Assembly: GCA_938074045.1 (NCBI GenBank)
Contig: CALJGI010000031.1
Coordinates: 62,001 to 126,000, forward strand
Length of the DNA stretch: 64,000 nt
DNA from: an uncultured Halieaceae bacterium
Lineage (GTDB): Bacteria > Pseudomonadota > Gammaproteobacteria > Pseudomonadales > Halieaceae
Reading direction: 5' to 3'
Below are positions 8,856-18,584 of this stretch, in pieces. How positions within the stretch are numbered: position 1 is the first letter of the stretch; every line of letters begins with the position of its first letter. The position numbers were made by a program, and so were the translations under genes. The notes below the pieces were generated by a model. That model made no database searches. It was not told the origin of the DNA and saw nothing but the letters and a program-made list of their open reading frames with translations.

Positions 8856-10847
8856 GTGAAACGAATGCCGGTCATTCGAATACCCATGGAGATGAAGTTG
8901 TTCCAGATGATTGGGCGAGTTGGGGTCAGCTTGCTGGTCGCGACTTTCTTTAATGCGTCGTTGGCCGCTGATGTGGATCCGGCGTCGCAACCCGTTCCAC
9001 TACGGGATGTGTCCTGGCCCGCTTATGGGGCCACGCCTGGCGGGACACATTTTTCCCGTGCCAGTCAGATAACCCCAGCCAATGTAGGTGAGCTTGAAGT
9101 GCAGTGGATTCATCGCTCGGGAGATTATCGCGAAGCGAATGATGATGGTGAACAGCGGTTGGCGCAAAGTTCATTGCAGGTTACACCTATCGTCGTTGAT
9201 GAACGACTCTACTACTGCTCACCCTTTGGCCGCGTCTTTGCTCTTGATGCCAGCAGCGGTGAGGAATTGTGGTCCTTTGATCCCGGGGTAGACACTGATG
9301 TGGAACCCTGGTTGTTGCACTGCCGGGGTGTCAGTAGCTGGCAGTCCGGGAAGACTGGATACTGTGAGCACCGAATCGTGTACGGCACGGCGGATGCACG
9401 GCTAATTGCGCTGGATGCCCAGACAGGTCGACCTTGCACTGATTTTGGTACCCTGGGCGAGGTGGATACCAGTCACGGATTGTCCAAACACCAACCGCTG
9501 GAATATGGCATTACTTCCCCGCCTGCGATTCTGGGTGACATGGTTATTACCGGTGGCATGGTGCTGGATAATCAGCGACTAGATGTGCCCGCCGGGGTGG
9601 TGCGCGCCTACGACATACGCACCGGGGCTTTGCGTTGGTCCTGGAATCCCGTGGCTCCGGGCGTCTCCCCACGCAATGAAGATGGTACCTGGGTAAGCGG
9701 CACAACCAATGTATGGTCGATGATATCCGTGGATGAGGCCCGGGATCTGGTTTTCCTGCCCACTGGAAATACCGCGGCGGATTACTATGGCGGCAATCGA
9801 AATGGTATGGATCACTACTCCAGTTCTCTGGTGGCCCTGCGCGGTTCCACGGGTGAGGTGGTGTGGCATTTTCAGTTCGTGCACCACGATATCTGGGATT
9901 ACGATACGCCGGCACAACCCACGCTCATTGATCTGCCTCTCGGGGACGAGCTGATACCCGCTGTGGTACAGGTTACCAAAATGGGGCTGACCTTCGTTCT
10001 TAACCGCGAGACCGGCAAGCCACTGTGGCCCGTGGAGGAGAGGCCGGTGCCACAGAGTGGTGCCGTGGCGGGTGAAATACTGTCTCCCACCCAACCCTTT
10101 CCCACACACATTCCCGAGTTGCTGGCGCAACCCTTTGACCTGGAGCGGGCCTGGGGCCTGACACCTGTCGACAGGGGCAGCTGTGAATCGCGCCTGGCGA
10201 CGTTGAAACACGGTGGTTTGTACACCCCGCCCTCGGAGCAGGGCACCTTGTATTTTCCCAGCAGTATGGGGGGCAATAATTGGGGATCGCCGGCGCTGGA
10301 TCCGGATACCGGCGTAATGGTGGTATACACCTCCAGAGCCCCAGGGTTTATAAAACTGATCCCCCGGGAGGAATGTGGCCCGGAGGTGGGTGAGCAACAG
10401 CGGGGCTCTCCCTACTGCCTGCAACGGGGTCTGGTGATGTCACCCCTGGGTATTCCCTGCAGTGAACCGCCGTGGGGTACGCTGGATGCCATTGATCTCG
10501 TGCAGGGTCGGATCCTGTGGAGTGTACCCCTTGGAACTACCCGCAACTCGGCGCCATTCCCGTTTTGGTGGATTGATGGACTGCCCGGCATAGGGGCTCC
10601 CATGGTGACGGCGTCTGGGCTGGTGTTCTCGGGCATTTCCAATGATCATAAGCTCTATGCTTTTGATCTCGCTGATGGGCGGCAATTGTGGAGCGGAAAG
10701 CTTCCCACCGCAGGCAATGCGCTACCCATGACCTATCAGCTTGCCGGTGACGGACAACAGTACGTGGTAATTGCGGCGGGGGGGCACTGGTCTGGTGGTA
10801 GTCCTGCGGGCGATTACCTGATTGCCTTCGGTTTACCTCGTGAATAA
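8856..10847 (+). CDS. periplasmic PQQ-dependent dehydrogenase, glucose/quinate dehydrogenase-like
   Basis: A 663-residue quinoprotein. A signal peptide (to about residue 38) is followed by an eight-bladed propeller with repeated tryptophan-docking motifs (GEELWSFDPG, GALRWSWNP, GEVVWHFQF, GRILWSVPLG). HHDIWDYDTPAQPTL near residue 345 is the signature of the membrane glucose/quinate dehydrogenase group. The five-helix N-terminal membrane domain of E. coli Gcd is absent, and no haem c site is in the protein, so electrons must pass to another carrier. The next gene encodes a CxxCH lipoprotein that could do this. The start is a GTG at 8856; ATGs at 8865, 8886 and 8892 are alternatives. The alcohol or sugar substrate is unknown, and no PQQ biosynthesis genes are in the window. 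Confidence 0.88.
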   Translation: MKRMPVIRIPMEMKLFQMIGRVGVSLLVATFFNASLAADVDPASQPVPLRDVSWPAYGATPGGTHFSRASQITPANVGELEVQWIHRSGDYREANDDGEQRLAQSSLQVTPIVVDERLYYCSPFGRVFALDASSGEELWSFDPGVDTDVEPWLLHCRGVSSWQSGKTGYCEHRIVYGTADARLIALDAQTGRPCTDFGTLGEVDTSHGLSKHQPLEYGITSPPAILGDMVITGGMVLDNQRLDVPAGVVRAYDIRTGALRWSWNPVAPGVSPRNEDGTWVSGTTNVWSMISVDEARDLVFLPTGNTAADYYGGNRNGMDHYSSSLVALRGSTGEVVWHFQFVHHDIWDYDTPAQPTLIDLPLGDELIPAVVQVTKMGLTFVLNRETGKPLWPVEERPVPQSGAVAGEILSPTQPFPTHIPELLAQPFDLERAWGLTPVDRGSCESRLATLKHGGLYTPPSEQGTLYFPSSMGGNNWGSPALDPDTGVMVVYTSRAPGFIKLIPREECGPEVGEQQRGSPYCLQRGLVMSPLGIPCSEPPWGTLDAIDLVQGRILWSVPLGTTRNSAPFPFWWIDGLPGIGAPMVTASGLVFSGISNDHKLYAFDLADGRQLWSGKLPTAGNALPMTYQLAGDGQQYVVIAAGGHWSGGSPAGDYLIAFGLPRE

Positions 10848-10923
10848 GGTGCCCTAGAATTGGTCGCAAATCTACATCCATAGCCCTGCAACCCGCTCTT
10901 GTGAACAAGGACGCTCTTCTCTT

Positions 10924-12021
10924 ATGAATCTACGCCACTGCTTGTTAGTCATCTTTGTCCTGCTGGTTTCCGCCTGTCGACACCCGCTGGCTATCCTGGG
11001 TGAGGGCGATATTGTCGACGTTAATAGTCACGTTCAGGGTTGCAGTTACGAGGATTTCCTGGCCGGGGCTTCCACTTGTGTCGACAACGATGTGCAGGGC
11101 GACTACAACGTCGCCTACCTGGGGGTAGCCAGGCCCGGTTTTCGCTTTACCGGCTGGGATGGACCCTGTGGACATTTGTCCACCGGCCCCTATTGCACGT
11201 TCCTGGTTGGCGGGTCATTGGTTGCGCTTTGGGATGCCGATTTCGGCCATATTCTCATCCCTGCTACCACAGCCCAGTTTGCAGCGCTGACTCAGGCTGA
11301 TGCTGGTTTGGATAGCGTGGGTGCCTTTGCGATCAGTTCCGCCAGCGGGGCAGCGCCGACCGCCAGCTTCGTTGTAGGTCTGGATGGAGTTGTGTCCTGG
11401 TCCCGGGATTATTCAGCGATTGGACAGGGTACGGTGACGGCGAGTGGCCCGGTTGATACGTTTGGCCAATTCTCCTTCGACTACACAGACCCAACCCCGG
11501 AGATTGGTCAAGTGACGCTGCAGGGCAGTTTCATTGATCGCGATTACCTGGGCGGTCGCATTTTGGATAAGCAGACGGGAATGCCGGTGGCTTTTTTCAG
11601 CGGCACCAGAATAGATCAGTTTCCAGATGACCCAACCGAAGATACTGACAGCGATGGCGATGGTGTTGGCAACAACAGCGATCAATTTCCCGACGATCCC
11701 AGTCGCTCCGAAGATAATTCTGAAGCATTCTACCTGGAAAAAATTGCTGGACCGGTGGTTGGTTCCCGTTGTCTGACCTGCCACTTCACCGGAGGCCTGG
11801 CGGATCAGAACGGGGCGGATCTGTTGTTTGCCACGCCCGGTACACCGAACCAGGATGCCTTGAATCTACAAGTGTTCCGGGACTATGTGGCCACCTCTGC
11901 CGGTGCGAAAAACGTCATACTGAACAAGGCGCAAGGCCTGGCTGCCCACGGTGGCGGCGTGATTTTCAGAAGCAATACGCAGCAATTTATGGACTTATCG
12001 GAGTTTCTCGACCTGCTGTAA
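10924..12021 (+). CDS. lipoprotein with calcium-loop repeats and a single CxxCH haem site
   Basis: The N terminus has a lipoprotein signal (LLVSAC, Cys at 18). A region of about 200 residues shows no known fold. At about residues 232-262 lies a thrombospondin type 3-like acidic repeat (DSDGDGVGNNSDQFPDDPS), which usually binds calcium. Near residue 280 comes CLTCH, a c-type haem attachment motif, followed by about 80 residues that could form a cytochrome c fold. It lies 76 bases downstream of the PQQ dehydrogenase on the same strand. I infer a membrane-anchored electron acceptor for that enzyme; alternatively a cell-surface protein with a structural role. No close family is recognised. Confidence 0.65.
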   Translation: MNLRHCLLVIFVLLVSACRHPLAILGEGDIVDVNSHVQGCSYEDFLAGASTCVDNDVQGDYNVAYLGVARPGFRFTGWDGPCGHLSTGPYCTFLVGGSLVALWDADFGHILIPATTAQFAALTQADAGLDSVGAFAISSASGAAPTASFVVGLDGVVSWSRDYSAIGQGTVTASGPVDTFGQFSFDYTDPTPEIGQVTLQGSFIDRDYLGGRILDKQTGMPVAFFSGTRIDQFPDDPTEDTDSDGDGVGNNSDQFPDDPSRSEDNSEAFYLEKIAGPVVGSRCLTCHFTGGLADQNGADLLFATPGTPNQDALNLQVFRDYVATSAGAKNVILNKAQGLAAHGGGVIFRSNTQQFMDLSEFLDLL

Positions 12022-12026
12022 CGGGG

Positions 12027-14438
12027 TTACGCGAGCAGTCCGCGCAGGGAAGCTCGGGCTGCAAAACGCTCGGTGGCCACTTCAATTTCAAAACTTGCCT
12101 GGGCCAGAGCGTCTGCCGAGAGCCCGGGTGAGTTTACATAGCCCATGCCGATGGCAGCACCCAGGCTGTGTCCGTACATCCCCGATGAGAGATAGCCCAC
12201 CACATCTCCGTTCATAATGATGGGCTCATTGTGATAGAGCAGTGGCTCCGGGTTTTCCAGTTGGAACTGCACCATACGGCGATCGGGCAGCCCTGAGGCC
12301 TTGGCGGCCAGAAAGGCATCCCGGCCGATAAAATCGCTGGCATCGGGTTTGGCGGTGAATGACAAACCCGCTTGTACCAGATTGTCTTCGGCGGCGATAT
12401 CATGACCCCAGTGTCTGAAGCCTTTTTCCAGTCGCAGGCTGTTCAGTGCATGCAGACCTACGTTGCATATCTCGAATTCGCGTCCAGCCTGAAACATGGC
12501 CTGGTGTACCCTGACGGCATCGGCCGCAGGAACAAATACTTCCCAGCCGACCTCGCCCACGTAGGACAAGCGCTGCATCCACACCCGACAGCCAGCCACC
12601 TCGGCGTAGCAGCCGCTGCTGAAAGCAAAGGCTTCCTCGGAGATGTCTGCCTCCGTGATTTTTTCCATCACATGGCGGGCATTGGGTCCCTGAATTGAGA
12701 GACAGGCCCAGGCTTGAGAAATATCTTCAATGTCCGTCTCTGTTGCGAGGTTTTTCTTCAGGCGCCACCAGTCACGGTTGAGGGAACCGATACCGGTGAT
12801 GACCCAGAAGCGGTTGTGGTCAATTCTGGCGATGGTCAGATCTGATTCGATTCCACCGCGCTCATTAAGCCATTGGGTATAGACAACTTTCCCCACTGGC
12901 GCGTCGATATTGGCGCAACTGAGTCGCTGCAGTGTAGCCAGCGCTCCGGCCCCTGATACCTCAAATTTGCCGAAGGAGGAGATGTCGTAGACGCCGACTG
13001 ACTGGCGCATGGAAAGATGCTCAGCCGCGTAAAAATCGAACCAGTTCTGACGTTTGTAACTGTATTTATATTGTGCGCTCGCACCGTTTCTGGCGAACCA
13101 GTTGGGGCGTTCATAGCCACCCACTTCACCAAAGCAGGCACCTTGCTGTTCGAGTTCTTCATGTAGTGGAGAACGCCACAGATTGCGGGCGGATTCATAT
13201 TGGTAAAACGGCCAGTGCATGGCATAGGTGTGACCTAGTGCCTCGGGTATGCGCGCTTCCACATAATCCTGGGTTTTCTGTACGCTGTTATTGCGCTGCA
13301 CGTCAGTTTCTGTGATTTCCCCGGAGGGGTGGCCGTCTACCACCCAGTCAGCGAAAATTTTCCCTAACCCACCGGCAGCGCCGATGCCTTTCGAGTTCAT
13401 GCCACATGCGACATAGAAATTATTGACTTCGGGTGTCGGTCCCAGGAGGTGGAGATTGTCGTTGGTAAAGCTCTCCGGCCCATTGAAAAAGGTGCGTATC
13501 CCCGCTTCACCAAAGGCAGGCAACAAGTCCATGGCTGACATCAGGTGTGGTTCTATGTGCTCCATGTCGGTGGGGAATTCTCCGAAGCAGAAGTCCTCCT
13601 CAATCTGTGACATGGGACAACCTATAGCGTTCTTCTCGAACCAGCCGACCAGCATTTTCCCGGCGTCCTCCTTGAGGTAGAGGTGGCGCTCGAAATCCCG
13701 TAGCACTGGGCGCCGGGTCAGCCCCGGCATTTCTTCGGTGACTACGTAGGCGTGTTCACAGGCGTAGAGCGGAAGCTCGATACCAATTTGACTGGCAAGG
13801 TCCCTGGACCACAAGCCACCCGCCAGAATCACCTTGTTGGCTTTGACCGAGCCGCTGCTGGTACGCACACCGACGGCGCAGTCGTTATCCACCAGGATTT
13901 GTTCGACCCTTATGTTTTCCAGAATTTGCGCGCCGCCATTGCGCGCGCCCCTGGCCAGCGCCATGGTCGTATCAATCGGATTGGTCTGGCCGTCTTTTTC
14001 AATATAGAGACTGCCGATGATGCCCTCGGGGTTGATGCCGGGATACAGCTCCAGCAGGCGCTGGTTATCGATCAACTCTGATTCGACGCCGAACACCTTG
14101 GCCATGGAAGCATTGCGCTTCAATTCTTCCAGCCGGGCTTCATTGCGGGCCAGGGAGATACTACCAATGCGCCGGTACCCGGTAGCCTGGCCGGTTTCAG
14201 CTTCCAGGGAGTTGTAAAGCTCGTGTCCGTATTTTGCCAGCCGGGTCAGGGTGGGAGTGGGCCACAGCATGCTGACCAATCCGGCTGCATGCCAGGTGGT
14301 ACCACAGGTCAGTTGTTTGCGCTCCAGCACAACTACGTCGCTGATACCGCGCTTGGTGAGGTGGTAGGCAATGGAGCAGCCGATAATGCCGCCACCGACG
14401 ATAACAATATTGGCTTCGCTGGGTAATTCCCTGGCCAT
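12027..14438 (-). CDS. dimethylglycine/sarcosine dehydrogenase-like FAD-GcvT protein (copy 1)
   Basis: An 803-residue two-part enzyme. Residues 1-400 are an amino-acid-oxidase-type FAD domain with IVIVGGGIIGCSIAYHL; GTTWHAAGL near residue 47 contains the His to which FAD is covalently bound in dimethylglycine dehydrogenase. Residues about 430-803 are a GcvT-like folate-binding region with the C-terminal barrel. Members demethylate N-methyl amines and pass formaldehyde to tetrahydrofolate. The ATG overlaps the stop of the upstream paralogue by one base (TAATG), so both are translated together. The exact amine (dimethylglycine, sarcosine, other betaine product) is not determinable. Confidence 0.88.
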   Translation of the reverse strand: MARELPSEANIVIVGGGIIGCSIAYHLTKRGISDVVVLERKQLTCGTTWHAAGLVSMLWPTPTLTRLAKYGHELYNSLEAETGQATGYRRIGSISLARNEARLEELKRNASMAKVFGVESELIDNQRLLELYPGINPEGIIGSLYIEKDGQTNPIDTTMALARGARNGGAQILENIRVEQILVDNDCAVGVRTSSGSVKANKVILAGGLWSRDLASQIGIELPLYACEHAYVVTEEMPGLTRRPVLRDFERHLYLKEDAGKMLVGWFEKNAIGCPMSQIEEDFCFGEFPTDMEHIEPHLMSAMDLLPAFGEAGIRTFFNGPESFTNDNLHLLGPTPEVNNFYVACGMNSKGIGAAGGLGKIFADWVVDGHPSGEITETDVQRNNSVQKTQDYVEARIPEALGHTYAMHWPFYQYESARNLWRSPLHEELEQQGACFGEVGGYERPNWFARNGASAQYKYSYKRQNWFDFYAAEHLSMRQSVGVYDISSFGKFEVSGAGALATLQRLSCANIDAPVGKVVYTQWLNERGGIESDLTIARIDHNRFWVITGIGSLNRDWWRLKKNLATETDIEDISQAWACLSIQGPNARHVMEKITEADISEEAFAFSSGCYAEVAGCRVWMQRLSYVGEVGWEVFVPAADAVRVHQAMFQAGREFEICNVGLHALNSLRLEKGFRHWGHDIAAEDNLVQAGLSFTAKPDASDFIGRDAFLAAKASGLPDRRMVQFQLENPEPLLYHNEPIIMNGDVVGYLSSGMYGHSLGAAIGMGYVNSPGLSADALAQASFEIEVATERFAARASLRGLLA

Positions 14439-16861
14439 TAGCTTCTCAACTTCTCGTTAGTTGGATCGTAGACCGCATCGTCCTCCACATGGGCGACGCG
14501 CATACCCGCAGCGGTTTCAATGTGTAACACAGTGCCCGCGACTGCCACCTCGGGTTTCACATAGGCGAAGGCAAGACTATAACCCACCCGGTGACCGTAG
14601 GCGCCACCCGTAGTGAGACCCACCAACGCATCGTCATGGTAGACCGCTTCGTTGCCATAGCATTCACCGGCGATATCGTCGTCAAACGCCAGGTAGGCGA
14701 GTTGCATGCTGACGCCTTCAGCCTGCCTTTGGCGAATACTGTCGACACCGATAAATTCCCGACTGGTGTCGATAAAGCGTCCCATTCCTGCCTCAAGCCC
14801 GCTGATTTCTTCGGTGAATTCACTGCCCCACGCGCGATACATTTTCTCCATGCGCAAGCTGTTAAAGGCATAGCCGCCAAAGTCCCGCAAACCGTATTCC
14901 GTTCCCACGCGTTGCAGAGATTGGTAGATGGACAATAGCTGATAGACCGGCATGTGTAATTCGTAGCCCAGTTCTCCGGCGTAGGAGACGCGGATGACAC
15001 GTATCGGTGCGCTATCAAGGGTGATGGTCTGGCAGCTCAACCAGGGAAAACCTTTGTTCGACAGATCCGCTTCTGTGAGTTGCTGCAGTATGTCCCGGGA
15101 GGCTGGTCCGGTGAGCAGCATACCGCCCATGTCGTCAGTGATGTTGTTGATCTGTACATCAAAGCCCTCGGCGTGCTGTTCCATCCAGTGCTGATCGCGG
15201 TATTCCGAGGCGAGGGGCCCTACCAGGTAGAAATGATCGTCTGCCAGGCGGGTGATGGATTGCTCGGTCATGATGCCGCCGTTTGGTGCGTGGAACAGCG
15301 TCAGTGACAGGCGTCCATCCCGCGCCGGCAATTTGTTGCAAGAGAGTTGGTCGAGAAACGCCGCCGCGTCAGGGCCGCTGATATCAAATTTTGCCGAGCC
15401 TGAAATATCGATTACGCCAGCCGCGTCTCTGACCGCGAAGCACTCCTCGGCGACGGCGGGGTGGGCAGCGCTGCGTGCCCATGTGGGTGACTCTTCACGT
15501 ACCGATTCAGTGCGGAACCACAGGGGCTTTTCGTAACCCTGTACCACTCCGTGCACGGCACCTTTGTCGGCGAGTAGTGAATAGAGTGGGCTGGTACGCA
15601 TAACCCTGCCGTGGTGGCGATTCTCGTTCGCACCAACCTCTGTGTACATCACTTCGTAGGATTCGATGGCCTTGGTGATGCAGTAGTTGCGGTCTGCCCA
15701 ATCGCTGAAGCGACGGGAGTCGAGAGACGCCATATTGAGTTCGGTTTGGCCGTGCACCATCCATTGCGCCATGAACTTGCCGATACCACCCTGGGCGATG
15801 CCGATGCTTGATCCGCAAAGATTCCAGAAGTTGCGCAGTCCCGCCACGGGTCCCACCAGAGCATTATCGTCAGGTGTGTGGGTGATCGGACCATTGATGA
15901 CCGTGCGAACTCCCACCTCTCCGAACACGGGCATGCGTTCCATGCAGCGATCCAGGAAGGGCATCAGTCGCTCCAGGTCGCCCTGGAACAATTCACGGTC
16001 AAAGGACCAGTCCATGCCGTTCAGTGCCCAGGGCTTGGAGCCAAATGTTTCGTAAGGGCCTATAAGCAATCCTTGTCCTTCCTGTCGCAAATACGAGGCG
16101 CAGTATGAATCCCTCACCACCGGTAATTCGGTGGTGAGTGCTTCAATCGCGGCGTGGCTTTCGGTAACAAGGTACTGGTGTTCAAGGTTTACGATGGGAA
16201 TCCTGGCTCCCACCATCGCGCCAACCTCGGGGGCGAAGCATCCCCCGGCGTTGACCACGTGCTCAGCCAGTACGGTTCCCTCTTCTGTCACGACTTCCCA
16301 CTCGCCATTGGCTGTGGCATTGATGGCGGTGACGCGATTAAAGCGGCTTATCTTAGCGCCGGCGGTACGGGCGAGCTGCGACAGTGGCATTGCCACCGAG
16401 GTGGGATCTACATGCCCATCATTGGGTGTGCTGACGATGATACGTGCGTCGTCAAAATTCATAAGAGGGTGCAGCTCGCGGGCCCTCTCCTTGCTGATGA
16501 TGTCAAATTCGCAGGGCACGTTTTTGGCACGGCTGGCCAGGTGTCGAAACCATTCTTCTTCCAGCTTGCTATAGCCTACCCGCAGACTGCCTGTCTTGTG
16601 GAAAACAGACGGATCACCGGTTTCCTGGGGAAGTATTTCATCGTACAGCTTGATGGAATAATCATGTATTTTGGCGAGGGTCATGTTGCCGATAAAGTTG
16701 GAGCACAAACCGGCTGCGTGCCAGGTCGAGCCACTGGTCAACTCGCCCTTTTCAATCAGCAGGGTGTCCGTCCAGCCCTCTTTGGCCAGATGATAGAGAA
16801 GGCTGATGCCCAGCGAACCGCCGCCGATGATGACGACGCGCGCCTGCGATGTCATTGCCAC
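14438..16861 (-). CDS. dimethylglycine/sarcosine dehydrogenase-like FAD-GcvT protein (copy 2)
   Basis: An 807-residue paralogue of the following gene with the same architecture: FAD domain with VVIIGGGSLGISLLYHL, GSTWHAAGL with the likely flavin-linked His near residue 49, then a GcvT folate domain from about residue 435. The start is a GTG at 16861, with GAGGA seven bases upstream; an ATG two codons later is an alternative. It lies 19 bases after the MttB-like gene. Two tandem copies suggest two successive N-demethylations, as dimethylglycine to sarcosine to glycine, though divergence of the copies may mean different substrates. Confidence 0.88.
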   Translation of the reverse strand: MAMTSQARVVIIGGGSLGISLLYHLAKEGWTDTLLIEKGELTSGSTWHAAGLCSNFIGNMTLAKIHDYSIKLYDEILPQETGDPSVFHKTGSLRVGYSKLEEEWFRHLASRAKNVPCEFDIISKERARELHPLMNFDDARIIVSTPNDGHVDPTSVAMPLSQLARTAGAKISRFNRVTAINATANGEWEVVTEEGTVLAEHVVNAGGCFAPEVGAMVGARIPIVNLEHQYLVTESHAAIEALTTELPVVRDSYCASYLRQEGQGLLIGPYETFGSKPWALNGMDWSFDRELFQGDLERLMPFLDRCMERMPVFGEVGVRTVINGPITHTPDDNALVGPVAGLRNFWNLCGSSIGIAQGGIGKFMAQWMVHGQTELNMASLDSRRFSDWADRNYCITKAIESYEVMYTEVGANENRHHGRVMRTSPLYSLLADKGAVHGVVQGYEKPLWFRTESVREESPTWARSAAHPAVAEECFAVRDAAGVIDISGSAKFDISGPDAAAFLDQLSCNKLPARDGRLSLTLFHAPNGGIMTEQSITRLADDHFYLVGPLASEYRDQHWMEQHAEGFDVQINNITDDMGGMLLTGPASRDILQQLTEADLSNKGFPWLSCQTITLDSAPIRVIRVSYAGELGYELHMPVYQLLSIYQSLQRVGTEYGLRDFGGYAFNSLRMEKMYRAWGSEFTEEISGLEAGMGRFIDTSREFIGVDSIRQRQAEGVSMQLAYLAFDDDIAGECYGNEAVYHDDALVGLTTGGAYGHRVGYSLAFAYVKPEVAVAGTVLHIETAAGMRVAHVEDDAVYDPTNEKLRS

Positions 16862-16880
16862 AGTTTTATCCTCGTAGGAT

Positions 16881-18428
16881 TCAGTCGCTGCGGCCCATAG
16901 CCGCGCGACTTAGAAAAATAGGAAATTCAGCGCGGATCTGTCGATCAATCTCATCGCTGACATGGTTGGGATAATGCGTCGCCAGAATTTCATTCTTCCG
17001 TTCAATGGCCAACTGCAGGGGATCAGGCCGGCCAGACTCCACCCACTCGTTGGGGCTCTGCCGGTTGTAAAAGTCGGGGTAAATGTACTCAGTCTGCATC
17101 ACGCTGAGGGTCTGGTCAGCGCCCAGATAGTGACCCTTGTTGCCCAGGCAGACGTCTTTGAGCACGTCAAAAGCGAGCGTGGTTTCGTTCACGGCGACCC
17201 CTCGGGCCATGCGCAGCGCCGCACCCAGTGCATCGTTATCCAGCAGCAGACTCTCCGGGCAGGTTCCCAGCAGGCTGGCATACATGCCTGCGGATTCATA
17301 AATGATATTAGCGCCTGAAAGTGCTACCACAGCGGCGTTAGATGCATGCTCAGCTCCCGCCTGAAAATCAGGGACCTTGGAATCGGACATGCCGGCTCCA
17401 GTGCCGGTGGGGAGTCCGAGGTGCTGACCCACCTGGGCGCAGGCGGCGGATAGTATCCCCTGCTCGGGAGATCCGCCACTCATCGCACCGGTACGCAGAT
17501 CCGAGACAAAGGGCCAGGTGCCCAGTATCGCCGGGGCACCCGGTTTGATGGCATTGACGTAAACCAGACCACCCAGGCACTCGGCCCAAGCCTGAGACAC
17601 AGCTCCCGCGAGACAGGGTGGGGCGGTAGCTCCGGCCTGGCCCGCTGACAGCAGCAACACGGGCATGCCGCCTTCTACCGCGACCCGCAGGCATTCCAGT
17701 GATTCCTCGGCAAATTTCATGGGCGGTACGACGAAGCAGTTGGATTGACTGACAAAGGGTCGCGCGCGCCAGGCTTCCTCGCTGCCTGCCACCATGTGCA
17801 GTAGCCGCAGGGTTTCCTCAACGTGGTGAGCCTCGGTCCAGCTCGAGCCGACGTGTTTGGTTGTACCCATAATCCCGTTATAGGCGGTATTCAGATCAAG
17901 CGCGAGATTGTCTTCAATGTCCCGGGCGACACAGGTGCGCTGAAACATGTGTATGTGATCACAGGTATCGGTGATTCTCGCCATGTCATAGAGATCCTGG
18001 GCAAGGGAATCCCGATACTCACCGGTAAGGGGATCTACGATCATTACCGCGGCGCCCGCCGTGGCAAAGTGCACCCGGCTGCCACTGACCTGTAGATCGT
18101 TCGCAGGATCCTGTCCGTGTAGTACCAGATCACGTCGGCACTGAGAAAGGGCCTTGTCGACTACCTCTCTGGACATGCGCAGGCGACCATCATTGCCCAT
18201 TTCTGCGCCGTAGGCAGTGCAGACCTCCGCGCAGTGTGGCGTAGCCTGGGCAAACCCCACTTCCTCGAGTATGCGGTAGCAGTTATCGACGACGGTCTGC
18301 ACCTCGCTCCCACCCAGCGGTTTATAGTAACCGGCGCTCTCGCCGGGACGCACTGGACGCAGATCCTCAGCCAGAGGCGCGGAGCGAACCGCTACCCGCG
18401 ATTTACGACCACCAGAACGACGTGACAT
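16881..18428 (-). CDS. MttB-like (trimethylamine methyltransferase superfamily) protein, non-pyrrolysine
   Basis: About 515 residues matching the MttB superfamily: QTVVDNCYRILEEVGF at the N terminus, a HFATAGAAVMIVD segment, IMGTTKHVGSSW, a Gly-rich SGGSPEQGIL and a C-terminal KNEILATHYP. There is no internal TAG, so this is a non-pyrrolysine member; studied non-Pyl members demethylate quaternary amines such as glycine betaine, proline betaine or carnitine onto a corrinoid protein. No corrinoid protein or RamA-like activator is encoded nearby. I place the start at the ATG at 18428 because GGAGAG lies five bases upstream; the frame extends to an ATG at 18440. It leads an operon with two DMGDH-like genes. 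The methyl acceptor is unknown. Confidence 0.82.
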   Translation of the reverse strand: MSRRSGGRKSRVAVRSAPLAEDLRPVRPGESAGYYKPLGGSEVQTVVDNCYRILEEVGFAQATPHCAEVCTAYGAEMGNDGRLRMSREVVDKALSQCRRDLVLHGQDPANDLQVSGSRVHFATAGAAVMIVDPLTGEYRDSLAQDLYDMARITDTCDHIHMFQRTCVARDIEDNLALDLNTAYNGIMGTTKHVGSSWTEAHHVEETLRLLHMVAGSEEAWRARPFVSQSNCFVVPPMKFAEESLECLRVAVEGGMPVLLLSAGQAGATAPPCLAGAVSQAWAECLGGLVYVNAIKPGAPAILGTWPFVSDLRTGAMSGGSPEQGILSAACAQVGQHLGLPTGTGAGMSDSKVPDFQAGAEHASNAAVVALSGANIIYESAGMYASLLGTCPESLLLDNDALGAALRMARGVAVNETTLAFDVLKDVCLGNKGHYLGADQTLSVMQTEYIYPDFYNRQSPNEWVESGRPDPLQLAIERKNEILATHYPNHVSDEIDRQIRAEFPIFLSRAAMGRSD

Positions 18429-18512
18429 GGCACTCTCCATCTGTATTTTATCATTATCCCGCGCTGATTCTGCTCCTCAGACGGCCCCTCAGACAACACA
18501 GAAATTCTTAGT

Positions 18513-18541
18513 CTATACAATAGAAAAAGTTAACTATATAG
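18513..18541. promoter_or_regulatory. AT-rich imperfect palindromes between the MttB operon and its LysR regulator
   Basis: The 156 bases between the two divergent genes hold CTATACAATAG at 18513-18523 and CTATATAG at 18534-18541, the only AT-rich, dyad-like stretch in the gap. TATA-type sequence of this sort fits a divergent promoter with a LysR-type binding site. No exact consensus can be proven by eye. Confidence 0.4.
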
Positions 18542-18584
18542 TGCCTATGTTTCACCGATAAACCTATGCGGCGAGTACCAGCAT

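Noticed and set aside
9579..10424. 281-codon antisense frame in the PQQ dehydrogenase gene
   Set aside because: It lies fully inside a well-supported gene and shows no protein family features.
16881..18428. Pyrrolysine in the MttB-like gene
   Set aside because: The frame has no internal TAG codon, so it belongs to the non-pyrrolysine part of the family.
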